From assembly GCA_018710905.1 (NCBI GenBank), contig DVIZ01000049.1, forward strand, positions 1 to 32,717: a stretch of DNA of 32,717 nucleotides, read 5' to 3'. Positions within the stretch are counted from its first letter, which is position 1. The number at the start of each line of letters is the position of its first letter. The notes beneath the pieces were generated by a model. It was not told where the DNA came from, made no database searches, and was given only the letters and a program-made list of their open reading frames with translations. Origin of the DNA: Candidatus Scybalomonas excrementigallinarum. Lineage in GTDB: Bacteria > Bacillota > Clostridia > Lachnospirales > Lachnospiraceae. A program made the translations under genes and the position numbers. Shown here one piece after another: positions 1 to 6,279 of this stretch.

Positions 1-12
1 ACTCACCTCCTC
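1..12 (-). promoter_or_regulatory. Ribosome binding site of a divergent gene starting just outside the left edge
   Basis: Read on the minus strand, the first dozen bases give GAGGAGGTGAG, a near-perfect Shine-Dalgarno sequence. A minus-strand gene should therefore begin within a few bases beyond position 1. A TATACT hexamer on the minus strand (about 22-27) could be its -10 box, but no good -35 is visible. The gene itself is outside the window. Confidence 0.55.
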
Positions 13-65
13 GTGATTTGTAGTATACCGAGATCCCTACAAGAAGAATTATAAAGAAAAAATAA

Positions 66-103
66 GCTCAGGAAAACATTTTCATAACGTTTTGTGCCTG
101 AGC
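66..103 (+). other. Extended stem-loop upstream of the methyltransferase-like gene
   Basis: GCTCAGG (66-72) pairs with CCTGAGC (97-103). The stem continues as AAAAC (73-77) with GTTTT (89-93) across a 3-nt bulge (94-96), leaving an 11-nt loop. No T-run follows, so it is not a standard intrinsic terminator. It lies about 7 bp before the AAGGA that precedes the gene's likely start, so it would be a 5' leader structure of that mRNA. It also covers the TTG at 92 that would otherwise be the longest-frame start. Confidence 0.5.
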
Positions 104-127
104 GAAGCGAAAGGAATGAATATAATT

Positions 128-1102
128 ATGAGAATTATACTAGAAAATCAAAGGTTTTATTGGGAAGGAGTGAGAGAAAGAACTTGTTTATTGAACTGTT
201 CTGATTTGATGAGCAATAAAAGTAGTGTTCCTATGCATTCGCTTCAAGGGGAAGTTAGAACGATTCTTGATATTATAGGGGAATTATTAGAGGAAGAGAT
301 ACAGAGAAAAAGGTCAGAAGAAGAAATAGAACAGTTTTTATTACTTGATCTCTTATTAATTCGTCATTTGATTTCTACATCGTTGCCGCTAAAAGTATTG
401 GAAATAGGTTGCCAAGATGGAGAGATTAGTTATCAGTTTGCTACTATTTTAGGAGAGTTTCATAAAGATTCTACTTTTTATTGTATGTCCGATCAGATGG
501 AGATAGAATGGTTAAGGAGAATAGGAGAAGTTAAAGTATTGCCACATTTAAGTTTTTTAGCTACGGATTATGAAGAGGCACTTTTGGAGAAAGAAGCCTT
601 TGATATTGTTTTGCTCAATGGTGTTATTCAATCAAAAGAGCCATGTCAAATGATAGAACGAGCCCTTTCTTTTTTGAAAGAAGAAGGGAGTTTGATTGTA
701 ATGAGTCAAGAAACTCCTTTTTTAGAGAGTAGTTTTCAGCTGTTTTTTAAAAAAAGAGAAGAGTATCGGTTTTCTCCAACGAAAGCAGTATTGGTAGGAA
801 AGAAAAAGAATCTTGATTGGCAGAAGAAAACAGAGGAAGGACTAGAAAAGAAATCACAACTGATTCAAAAGATCAAGGCAGAGCTAGAAAGAAACCCTCT
901 TGATGATAAGGGATGGAATCATCTGATAAAAGAAGCGGATCACATGATAGATCAAGGAATGGAAGAGAGAAACTTGGAGCAGAAAGAACAGTGGTTGTTT
1001 ATAAAAGAGCAGATGTTAGACTATTTACTGTATGGAGAAAGTCAAGAACGGCAAGAGTGCAAAGAAACATTAAAAAATTATTTAAAGGGGTTAGAACGAT
1101 AA
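128..1102 (+). CDS. SAM-dependent methyltransferase-like protein, possibly flagellin-associated
   Basis: About 324 residues. Near residues 88-100 is a Rossmann motif I, VLEIGCQDGE, the usual glycine-rich SAM-binding loop. Further on, FDIVLLNGVI (motif IV-like) and a strand with LKEEGSLIVMS (motif VI-like) fit a class I methyltransferase. The charged, helical C-terminal third is not recognised. The frame is open from a TTG at 92, but that TTG lies inside a hairpin; ATG at 128 has AAGGA 12 nt upstream and ATG at 116 is too close to it, so 128 is preferred. It sits directly before flagellin and shares its strand, which suggests flagellin or flagellar glycan methylation. The fold is fairly sure; the substrate is inference. 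No terminator is evident before the flagellin promoter. Confidence 0.6.
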   Translation: MRIILENQRFYWEGVRERTCLLNCSDLMSNKSSVPMHSLQGEVRTILDIIGELLEEEIQRKRSEEEIEQFLLLDLLLIRHLISTSLPLKVLEIGCQDGEISYQFATILGEFHKDSTFYCMSDQMEIEWLRRIGEVKVLPHLSFLATDYEEALLEKEAFDIVLLNGVIQSKEPCQMIERALSFLKEEGSLIVMSQETPFLESSFQLFFKKREEYRFSPTKAVLVGKKKNLDWQKKTEEGLEKKSQLIQKIKAELERNPLDDKGWNHLIKEADHMIDQGMEERNLEQKEQWLFIKEQMLDYLLYGESQERQECKETLKNYLKGLER

Positions 1103-1206
1103 TTTTTTATACCATCTATGATAGAACATAGGGGAAGTGTTTTATCGATGATTAGTTGGATGAAAAACTGTTAAGAAATTTTAACATAAAAAATACAAAA
1201 ATAATT

Positions 1207-1232
1207 TAAGTGAGAGAAAAAGTAGCCGATAT
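1207..1232 (+). promoter_or_regulatory. Sigma-28 (SigD/FliA) promoter of the flagellin gene
   Basis: The -10 element GCCGATAT (1225-1232) is an exact match to the SigD-type core. TAAG at 1207-1210 serves as the -35 (consensus TAAA) with a 14-nt spacer. Transcription should start near 1239-1241, leaving a leader of about 50 nt before the ATG at 1292. This agrees with flagellin being a late, sigma-28-dependent gene and with sigD being encoded in this cluster. Confidence 0.85.
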
Positions 1233-1247
1233 AATTTATGTAATCAT

Positions 1248-1283
1248 GGGATAAGGAAATCCCTAGTTTAAATTCAAGGAGGA
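1248..1283 (+). promoter_or_regulatory. Probable dual CsrA-binding site in the flagellin leader
   Basis: GGGAT (1248-1252) and ATCCC (1259-1263) form a perfect 5-bp stem that presents the 6-nt loop AAGGAA, the classic GGA-in-loop target of CsrA. A second GGA-rich element is the Shine-Dalgarno itself, AAGGAGGA (1276-1283), 8 nt before the ATG. The two GGA cores are about 23 nt apart. This is the layout known for Bacillus hag mRNA, where CsrA bridges an upstream hairpin and the ribosome site. csrA and fliW are both present in this window. Binding itself is inferred. Confidence 0.7.
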
Positions 1284-1291
1284 ATTATATT

Positions 1292-2098
1292 ATGAGAATT
1301 CAACACAACATTGCAGCATTAAATGCGAACAGACAGTTATCAGGAAACAATAGTGCAATTTCTAAAAGTTTAGAGAAATTATCTTCTGGATATAGAATCA
1401 ACCGTGCTGGTGATGATGCGGCTGGTCTTTCTATTTCAGAGAAGATGAGATCACAGATTACAGGGCTTGATACAGCACAAAAAAACGCGGAAGATGGTGT
1501 TTCTTTAATTCAAACAGCAGAAGGTGCATTAACAGAAGTTCATTCTATGTTAAACCGTATGGTAGAGCTTGCTACACAGTCTGCCAATGGTATTTATGAA
1601 GCAGAAGATCGTAAAAAAATTAAATCAGAAGTAGATGCATTAAATGCAGAAATTTCAAGAATTGCAAAGAATACAACATTTAATGGGCAATCTCTTCTTA
1701 CAAGTGGAAGTCAGACATTCCAGATTGGACCAGCTACAGGTGATGTAATTACCGTTAGCTTAGTATCCATGGATGCTTCTTCTTTAGGAATTGGAACTAT
1801 TGATGTAACAACTGTTACTGGTTCTACAAGTGCGATCGCTTCTATCAATGCAGCGATTGATCAAGTATCTACATTCCGTAGTAATCTTGGTGCAGTACAG
1901 AATCGTTTAGAACATACAATTAACAACTTAAGTGTTAACTCTGAGAACTTAACAGCTGCAGAAAGCCGTATTCGTGACGTTGATATGGCGAAAGAAATGA
2001 TGAATTATACAAAGAATAACATTTTAACACAGGCTGCACAGTCTATGCTTGCACAGGCAAATCAGCTTCCACAAGGTGTTCTTCAGTTATTACAATAA
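1292..2098 (+). CDS. fliC: Flagellin
   Basis: 268 residues, forming the flagellar filament. The N-terminal coiled D0/D1 region starts MRIQHNIAALNANRQL and includes SSGYRINRAGDDAAGLSISE. The C-terminal D1/D0 half has SRIRDVDMAKEMM and ends in the amphipathic tail LPQGVLQLLQ. The central variable part (about residues 140-185) is very short, so the surface domain is minimal and rich in Ser/Thr, which are possible O-glycosylation sites. The start is fixed by a strong AAGGAGGA at 8 nt. Transcription is from a sigma-28 promoter, translation is probably controlled by CsrA, and a strong terminator follows. The gene is also called hag in Bacillus. Confidence 0.97.
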   Translation: MRIQHNIAALNANRQLSGNNSAISKSLEKLSSGYRINRAGDDAAGLSISEKMRSQITGLDTAQKNAEDGVSLIQTAEGALTEVHSMLNRMVELATQSANGIYEAEDRKKIKSEVDALNAEISRIAKNTTFNGQSLLTSGSQTFQIGPATGDVITVSLVSMDASSLGIGTIDVTTVTGSTSAIASINAAIDQVSTFRSNLGAVQNRLEHTINNLSVNSENLTAAESRIRDVDMAKEMMNYTKNNILTQAAQSMLAQANQLPQGVLQLLQ

Positions 2099-2124
2099 GA
2101 CATCAAATAAAAATGATGAAAGGA

Positions 2125-2160
2125 AAGCTTCTGGAAACTTGTTTTCCAGAGGCTTTTTTT
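2125..2160 (+). terminator. Intrinsic terminator of the flagellin gene
   Basis: A 13-bp stem pairs 2125-2137 with 2143-2155, using one G-T wobble and a 5-nt loop (CTTGT), and ends in a seven-T run (2154-2160). It lies 27 bp after the flagellin stop and 24 bp before the glycosyltransferase start, so downstream expression would rely on read-through. Confidence 0.9.
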
Positions 2161-2183
2161 GCTATAAAAGAAAGGAAAAAAGA

Positions 2184-4184
2184 ATGAGTATGAAACTGAC
2201 AATTTCAATTTTACTTTCCGATCGATATAATACGATTGAGAAATGTTTAGAATCCATCGTTCCATTATTACAGCAAGTTCCGTGTGAGTTGATTTTAACA
2301 ATTACAGGAAAAGATCCAAAAGTACGTGAATTGGCACAACAATATACCGATCATATTATAAATTACAAATGGATTGATGATTTTGCCGATGCAAGAAATC
2401 AAGGGTTAAAAGAGGCAAAAGGAGAATGGTTTTTATTTCTTGATGATGATGAATGGTTTGAAGATGTAACCCCATTAATTCAATTTTTTAATAGTGGAGA
2501 ATATCAAGCATACAATGGAGCAATTCATCGAGTAAGAAATTATGTTGATTGGAAAGGAAAAGAATATTATGAATCTCACTCTACAAGATTGGCAAAGATT
2601 AGAAGTGATTTGAGATTTGAAGGAAAAGTGCATGAACATTATAATTCTATTTTCCTTCCTGTAAAAGAATTGGATATTTTTGTACATCATTATGGTTATG
2701 TTCAAAAGAAAAGAGAGATTGGAAGCCAAAAAGTATCAAGAAATTTACCTCTTCTATTAGATATGGTTGAAAAAAATCCGAATAATCAAGGAACTTTAGT
2801 ACAATTAGTACAAGAATATGCTAACATACAAGATCTAGAAAAAGCGGAACTTTATTGTTATAAAGGGTTAGAACTTAATAGTCAATATCGCGATGTACAA
2901 AACGATGGATGGTTATATTGGATGCTTACCAAAGTTGTATTTTCAAGACATGGAGTAAATCAAGCAATACAAATTGCAGCAGATGCACTAAAAACTGGAA
3001 GGCTCAATGAAGCAGGTAAAATGCAATTATATGGAATGTTAGTTACTTTTTATGCAGTAGTAAAAGAATATAAAAATGTGATAGATTCGTTAGAACAATA
3101 TCTTTTCTATTATGAACAGTTTTACAATAATCCTGTACTTCGTCAGGAGCAGACAAGAGGGTTAGTAGTCGTTGATGAAATTATGCGTATGAAAGAAACA
3201 GTTTGTTATCAGGGAATTCAAGCAGCTCTTTTTTTAGAACAGGCGGAAAAAATTGTAATGTATTTAAAAGAGTTTTCTTGGAATACCCCTAAAATGCTCT
3301 ATAGTTACTATAATAGTTTTAGCTCTTTAATGAATAGTATTTCCAAAGAAAAAAGGGAACTATTTCAAGAGTGTTTTCTAAAAGTTAATAGTGAAGACGA
3401 GTTTATTCTTCTTCAACAAATGCTTTATGCCCATAGAAAAAAGAAGAAAGATGAAGTCTTTATTTATTATCATAAATTGAAGAATAGCAAAGATACACGA
3501 GTGAGATTATATCTTATTTGGCTGGCAGGAACGTATGAATATAAGATTCAAAAAATTGTACAAACGATGAGCATGGATGAGTGGCAGTTGCTTTTAATTG
3601 AGTTATTGAAACTGGTAGAAGTGGAAGAGTATGGTACTTATTGTAGGGTTATGAAAGACTTATTAGGAGAAGAAAGTGCTTATTATAGACAATTACAATT
3701 CCGTTTTCTGGAGCAAGATATGTTAGATCGTCAAATGAGTGGTGATGAGTTAAAGAAGCTGTTGGATTATTATACAGAGCAAATATGCGATTACTATAAT
3801 ATAATTTATAGAAAAGAAATGTTAAAAGAGGAATATCGGTATTTGTTACATCCAGAATATGCATTTTCTCTTTATTATCAAGAAGCTTGGAAAGAAGGAT
3901 TTGATCAAATTACATCTTTAAAAAAAGCAAAAGATGCTTATCCGAGAATGCTAGTTGTCATAAAACGTTTGATGGAACATTTGTTAAGAGAATATGATAG
4001 GGTGCATAGTTCTATAACCCCAGAATTTCAACAATTAGGGGAACAAGTAAAAGAACAAGTAAGACAAATGATGCAAATAGGACAGTATGAAACAGCATTG
4101 CCAATTGTATCACAGTTGGTACAATTGATGCCAAATGATTTAGAGGTATTACGGTTAAAGCAAAATATATTATTACATATGTAG
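2184..4184 (+). CDS. GT2-family glycosyltransferase with long helical/TPR-like C-terminus
   Basis: 666 residues from ATG 2184, with GAAAGGAAAAAAGA as ribosome site; the frame is open further upstream but runs back through the terminator into flagellin. Residues 1-95 are a GT-A domain: LTISILLSDRYNTIEKCLES, then DDFADARNQGL and FLFLDDDEW with the metal-binding DxD-type motif at D87-D89. RFEGKVHEHY (about residues 150-160) is typical of SunS-like and TPR-linked GT2 enzymes. The remaining 400 or so residues are helical, with TPR-like pairs such as NNQGTLVQLVQEYANIQDLEKAELYCYKGL shortened here to its pattern of Leu, Tyr and Ala positions. Its place next to flagellin suggests O-glycosylation of flagellin. 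The fold is well supported; the acceptor is inferred. Confidence 0.85.
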   Translation: MSMKLTISILLSDRYNTIEKCLESIVPLLQQVPCELILTITGKDPKVRELAQQYTDHIINYKWIDDFADARNQGLKEAKGEWFLFLDDDEWFEDVTPLIQFFNSGEYQAYNGAIHRVRNYVDWKGKEYYESHSTRLAKIRSDLRFEGKVHEHYNSIFLPVKELDIFVHHYGYVQKKREIGSQKVSRNLPLLLDMVEKNPNNQGTLVQLVQEYANIQDLEKAELYCYKGLELNSQYRDVQNDGWLYWMLTKVVFSRHGVNQAIQIAADALKTGRLNEAGKMQLYGMLVTFYAVVKEYKNVIDSLEQYLFYYEQFYNNPVLRQEQTRGLVVVDEIMRMKETVCYQGIQAALFLEQAEKIVMYLKEFSWNTPKMLYSYYNSFSSLMNSISKEKRELFQECFLKVNSEDEFILLQQMLYAHRKKKKDEVFIYYHKLKNSKDTRVRLYLIWLAGTYEYKIQKIVQTMSMDEWQLLLIELLKLVEVEEYGTYCRVMKDLLGEESAYYRQLQFRFLEQDMLDRQMSGDELKKLLDYYTEQICDYYNIIYRKEMLKEEYRYLLHPEYAFSLYYQEAWKEGFDQITSLKKAKDAYPRMLVVIKRLMEHLLREYDRVHSSITPEFQQLGEQVKEQVRQMMQIGQYETALPIVSQLVQLMPNDLEVLRLKQNILLHM

Positions 4185-4236
4185 TAGTGATGATAAAGCT
4201 ATTGTTTGTATTTGCAAAGAAAGGAGTGAATTTATT

Positions 4237-4959
4237 ATGAATATTCAATCGATATCTCTTGCCAATTTACAATCTTTATATAATCAAAAAGTTACCAATA
4301 TAACAAATAGTAAATCTTTTCAAGATGCTTTAAAAGAAGCTAGTTTAAGCTCAGGAAGTAATCAACTCGAACAATATTTCCAAGAAGCCTCAGAAACCTA
4401 TGGTGTTCCCCTATCCTTATTAAAAGCGGTTGCAAAAGCGGAATCGGATTTTAATCCCAATGTTGTTTCTAGTGCAGGTGCGGTTGGTATTATGCAACTG
4501 ATGCCAGCTACAGCAAAGGAATTAGGTGTTCAAAATATTTATGATGTAAAAGAGAATATTATGGGTGGAGCAAAGGAATTAAGTGGACTACTAAAGCGGT
4601 ATGATGGGGACTTAACACTGACATTAGCTGGATATAACGCTGGTATTGGAAATGTTCAAAAGTACGGAGGAGTTCCACCTTTTCAAGAAACACAAAATTA
4701 TATTAAGAAAATTACTTCTTATTTGGGAGAGGAAATAGAAATTCCAACGAACAGAAATCAAGTGAACATGGAAAGTTATGATGAAGAAAGTCAAGTGTTA
4801 GTAGGAAATCCGTCAACAGTAGAGGCGCAAAGTCAATTTGGTGAGAAAAATAGTTTATCAGAAAAAGAATTGTTGCAGTATTATGTAGAATCTATGAAGT
4901 ATCAAATACAAGCATCGTTCTATCAAACAATTTCTCTTACAGAAGAAGAAAGTTTGTAA
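4237..4959 (+). CDS. Lytic transglycosylase (SLT domain), probable flagellar rod peptidoglycan hydrolase
   Basis: 240 residues. The goose-type lysozyme/SLT fold spans about residues 45-170. The catalytic glutamate is E69 in AKAESDFNP, followed by SSAGAVGIMQLMPATAKELG and AGYNAGIGNV, the standard SLT family 1 signatures. There is no signal peptide or membrane segment; the N-terminus (MNIQSISLANLQ) is polar, which suggests export through the flagellar secretion channel, as for FlgJ. The short C-terminal tail (LLQYYVESMKYQIQ) is helical and resembles tails seen near rod proteins. Its likely job is opening the wall for the growing rod. ATG 4237 has AAAGGAG upstream. Enzyme class is sure; the flagellar role comes from context. 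Confidence 0.88.
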   Translation: MNIQSISLANLQSLYNQKVTNITNSKSFQDALKEASLSSGSNQLEQYFQEASETYGVPLSLLKAVAKAESDFNPNVVSSAGAVGIMQLMPATAKELGVQNIYDVKENIMGGAKELSGLLKRYDGDLTLTLAGYNAGIGNVQKYGGVPPFQETQNYIKKITSYLGEEIEIPTNRNQVNMESYDEESQVLVGNPSTVEAQSQFGEKNSLSEKELLQYYVESMKYQIQASFYQTISLTEEESL

Positions 4960-5027
4960 TAAATATGAAAATAAGTTAATAAAGTGTTAAGAAATAGTTC
5001 AGAATCTGTATTTTAGGCCAGAACGAG

Positions 5028-5056
5028 TTGACAAAAAATCTGAATTTAGATACACT
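5028..5056 (+). promoter_or_regulatory. Sigma-A-type promoter P1 of the main flagellar operon
   Basis: TTGACA (5028-5033), a 17-nt spacer, then TACACT (5051-5056; 4 of 6 matches to TATAAT). The expected start is near 5063. It is the upstream member of a tandem pair. Confidence 0.65.
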
Positions 5057-5077
5057 GAAAGAAGAATTAAAGCCGAT

Positions 5078-5106
5078 TTGACAGAAATTTGTAGATTTTA
5101 TACAAT
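5078..5106 (+). promoter_or_regulatory. Sigma-A-type promoter P2 of the main flagellar operon
   Basis: TTGACA (5078-5083), a 17-nt spacer, then TACAAT (5101-5106; 5 of 6 matches). The expected start is near 5113. The -35 boxes of P1 and P2 are exactly 50 bp apart. This is the best housekeeping-type promoter I see and it gives a leader of about 370 nt before flgB. Confidence 0.8.
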
Positions 5107-5247
5107 TTATGTAAAAAATTTATGCGGGAAATATTTGATTATTATAACATATTCTTTGTTCAGGGGAAATTACTATTAATTTATAAAAATACAACAAATA
5201 GGGATTTATAGGTAAGAAAGTTAGAAGGTTTTGTTTTTAGGAAGGCA

Positions 5248-5286
5248 AAGTGTCATATAAGAATGCTCGATTCTTTTATGGCACTT
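5248..5286 (+). other. Long hairpin in the flgB leader
   Basis: Seventeen positions (5248-5264) pair with 5270-5286 around the loop GCTCG. There is one G-T wobble and one T-T mismatch. No T-run follows, so it is not a terminator. It may be an aptamer stem, a processing site or a protein-binding hairpin. Confidence 0.6.
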
Positions 5287-5353
5287 ATATTTCAATATGG
5301 AAAATTCCTAGGAGATTTCTTATCATCAATTTCGAGTTTAACGGATATGTAGT

Positions 5354-5416
5354 GGGTGAAGAATATATTTTTTCTTTGATTTTTTAAATGAAAAATATAC
5401 GATTCCCCTTTTTTTT
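5354..5416 (+). terminator. Intrinsic terminator (attenuator) inside the flgB leader
   Basis: GGG-GAA (5354-5360, one bulged T) pairs with TTCCCC (5403-5408). The inner stem is TATATTTTTTC (5364-5374) with GAAAAATATA (5390-5399), and eight Ts follow at 5409-5416. It sits between both promoters and flgB, so the operon can be read only if RNA polymerase passes it. The stem is AU-rich with a large loop, hence moderate strength. Confidence 0.6.
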
Positions 5417-5483
5417 ATGTCTGAATTTTGTGATAAGAATTTGTAAAAATATTTATGAAAAAGCAAAAAGGAGGAAGTAAAGG

Positions 5484-5867
5484 ATGAGTTCTATTTTTGG
5501 AAATGAGTTTTTGATGACGAATAAGGCTTTGGATTTTGTGTGGAAACAACAGCAGTTGACAGCAAATAACATTGCCAATGTGGATACGCCAAACTACAAA
5601 GCACAGCATATTTCATTTGAGGATGAGTTTAAAAACCGATTGAATCATGCGATGAAATCAGGGAATTCTTCCACAATGGAACAGGCGATTACACAGACAA
5701 AGGCGAAAGTAGTAGCTTCTAATAATTCCAAGCGTGTTGATGGGAATGGAGTCGATATGGATGTGGAAAATGTAGAGCTTGTAAAAACTACATTACAATA
5801 TCAATATTTAGTGCAAGCTTTTAATAGTGATTATAATCGTCTTCGAACAGTGATAAGAGGAAATTAA
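5484..5867 (+). CDS. flgB: Flagellar basal-body rod protein FlgB
   Basis: 127 residues, a proximal rod protein exported by the flagellar type III system. The N-terminal rod signature is NNIANVDTPNYKAQHISFE. The C-terminal region, RVDGNGVDMDVENVELVKTT, is the FlgB-specific block, followed by LQYQYLVQAFNSDYNRL. Length is normal for the family. The start has AAGGAGGAAG upstream. It opens the main operon behind the long leader. The usual next gene, flgC, is absent here; fliE follows 40 bp later. Confidence 0.96.
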   Translation: MSSIFGNEFLMTNKALDFVWKQQQLTANNIANVDTPNYKAQHISFEDEFKNRLNHAMKSGNSSTMEQAITQTKAKVVASNNSKRVDGNGVDMDVENVELVKTTLQYQYLVQAFNSDYNRLRTVIRGN

Positions 5868-5907
5868 TTAAGAAAAAAATAGGTTAGGAAAGGAAGAGGT
5901 GAGTCCT

Positions 5908-6222
5908 ATGAGTACGAATTTTATTACTCCGATCCAAAGATATAATAGTAGTTATCAAGCAGATAAGATAAAAAATCAAGCAGTAGAAGGAGAAGTAGGC
6001 GCTTCTACATTTCAAGGGATTTTTAAAGATGCCATTCAAAATGTAAAGGATACTTCAAAAGAATATGAATATCAGCAATACCTTCTTGCGACAGGACAGA
6101 CGGATGATGTTCATAATGTACCAATTGCAGCAGCAAAAGCACAGCTTTCTGTGGATTTGCTTGTGCAATTGCGAACAAAAGCATTAGAGTCTTACAATGA
6201 ATTAATGCGAATGAGTATATAA
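5908..6222 (+). CDS. fliE: Flagellar hook-basal body complex protein FliE
   Basis: 104 residues; FliE joins the MS ring to the rod. The family pattern is seen in FQGIFKDAIQNVKDTSKEYE, then the block TGQTDDVHNVPIAAAKAQLS and VQLRTKALESYNELMRMSI, which matches the typical FliE C-terminus. A GTG at 5899 would add three residues, but AGAGGTGA lies 6 nt before ATG 5908 and overlaps that GTG, so 5908 is chosen. It lies between flgB and fliF, its normal neighbourhood apart from the missing flgC. Confidence 0.94.
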   Translation: MSTNFITPIQRYNSSYQADKIKNQAVEGEVGASTFQGIFKDAIQNVKDTSKEYEYQQYLLATGQTDDVHNVPIAAAKAQLSVDLLVQLRTKALESYNELMRMSI

Positions 6223-6279
6223 ACAATAAAAATTTGGTCCTAATAAAGAAGGAAAGGGATATGAGAGAATAGAATCAAG

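Larger units (their letters stand above)
5107..5483 (+). promoter_or_regulatory. Long structured 5' leader of the flgB operon
   Basis: About 370 nt with no convincing gene. In order it holds an AT-rich segment, a long hairpin (5248-5286), a near-palindrome centred on CCTAGG (about 5303-5319), an intrinsic terminator (5354-5416), and the flgB ribosome site (AAGGAGGAAG, 5468-5477). TTCTTATCA (5317-5325) can pair with TGATAAGAA (5431-5439), a 9-bp long-range helix enclosing the terminator. I looked for the conserved sequence blocks of the c-di-GMP-I riboswitch, known upstream of flgB in Clostridioides difficile, and did not find them. The leader looks like an attenuation device with an unknown signal. 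Confidence 0.6.

Noticed and set aside
92-127. TTG start at 92 for the methyltransferase-like gene
   Set aside because: The TTG lies in the arm of a hairpin and has no ribosome site; ATG 128 has AAGGA upstream.
2049-2183. N-terminal extension of the glycosyltransferase back into flagellin
   Set aside because: It would read through the flagellin C-terminus in another frame and the terminator; ATG 2184 gives the proper GT2 start.
5072-5079. GCCGATTT as a sigma-28 -10 box upstream of flgB
   Set aside because: No TAAA-like -35 at 14-16 nt upstream, and it overlaps the -35 of a much better sigma-A promoter.
5122-5211. 29-codon ORF (MREIFDYYNIFF...) near the leader's 5' end
   Set aside because: No ribosome binding site, only about 9 nt after the predicted transcription start, and nothing recognisable in the peptide.
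5107-5483. c-di-GMP-I riboswitch or invertible flagellar switch in the flgB leader
   Set aside because: The conserved GEMM sequence blocks were not found by eye, and no long inverted repeats flank the region. A covariance-model search would be decisive.
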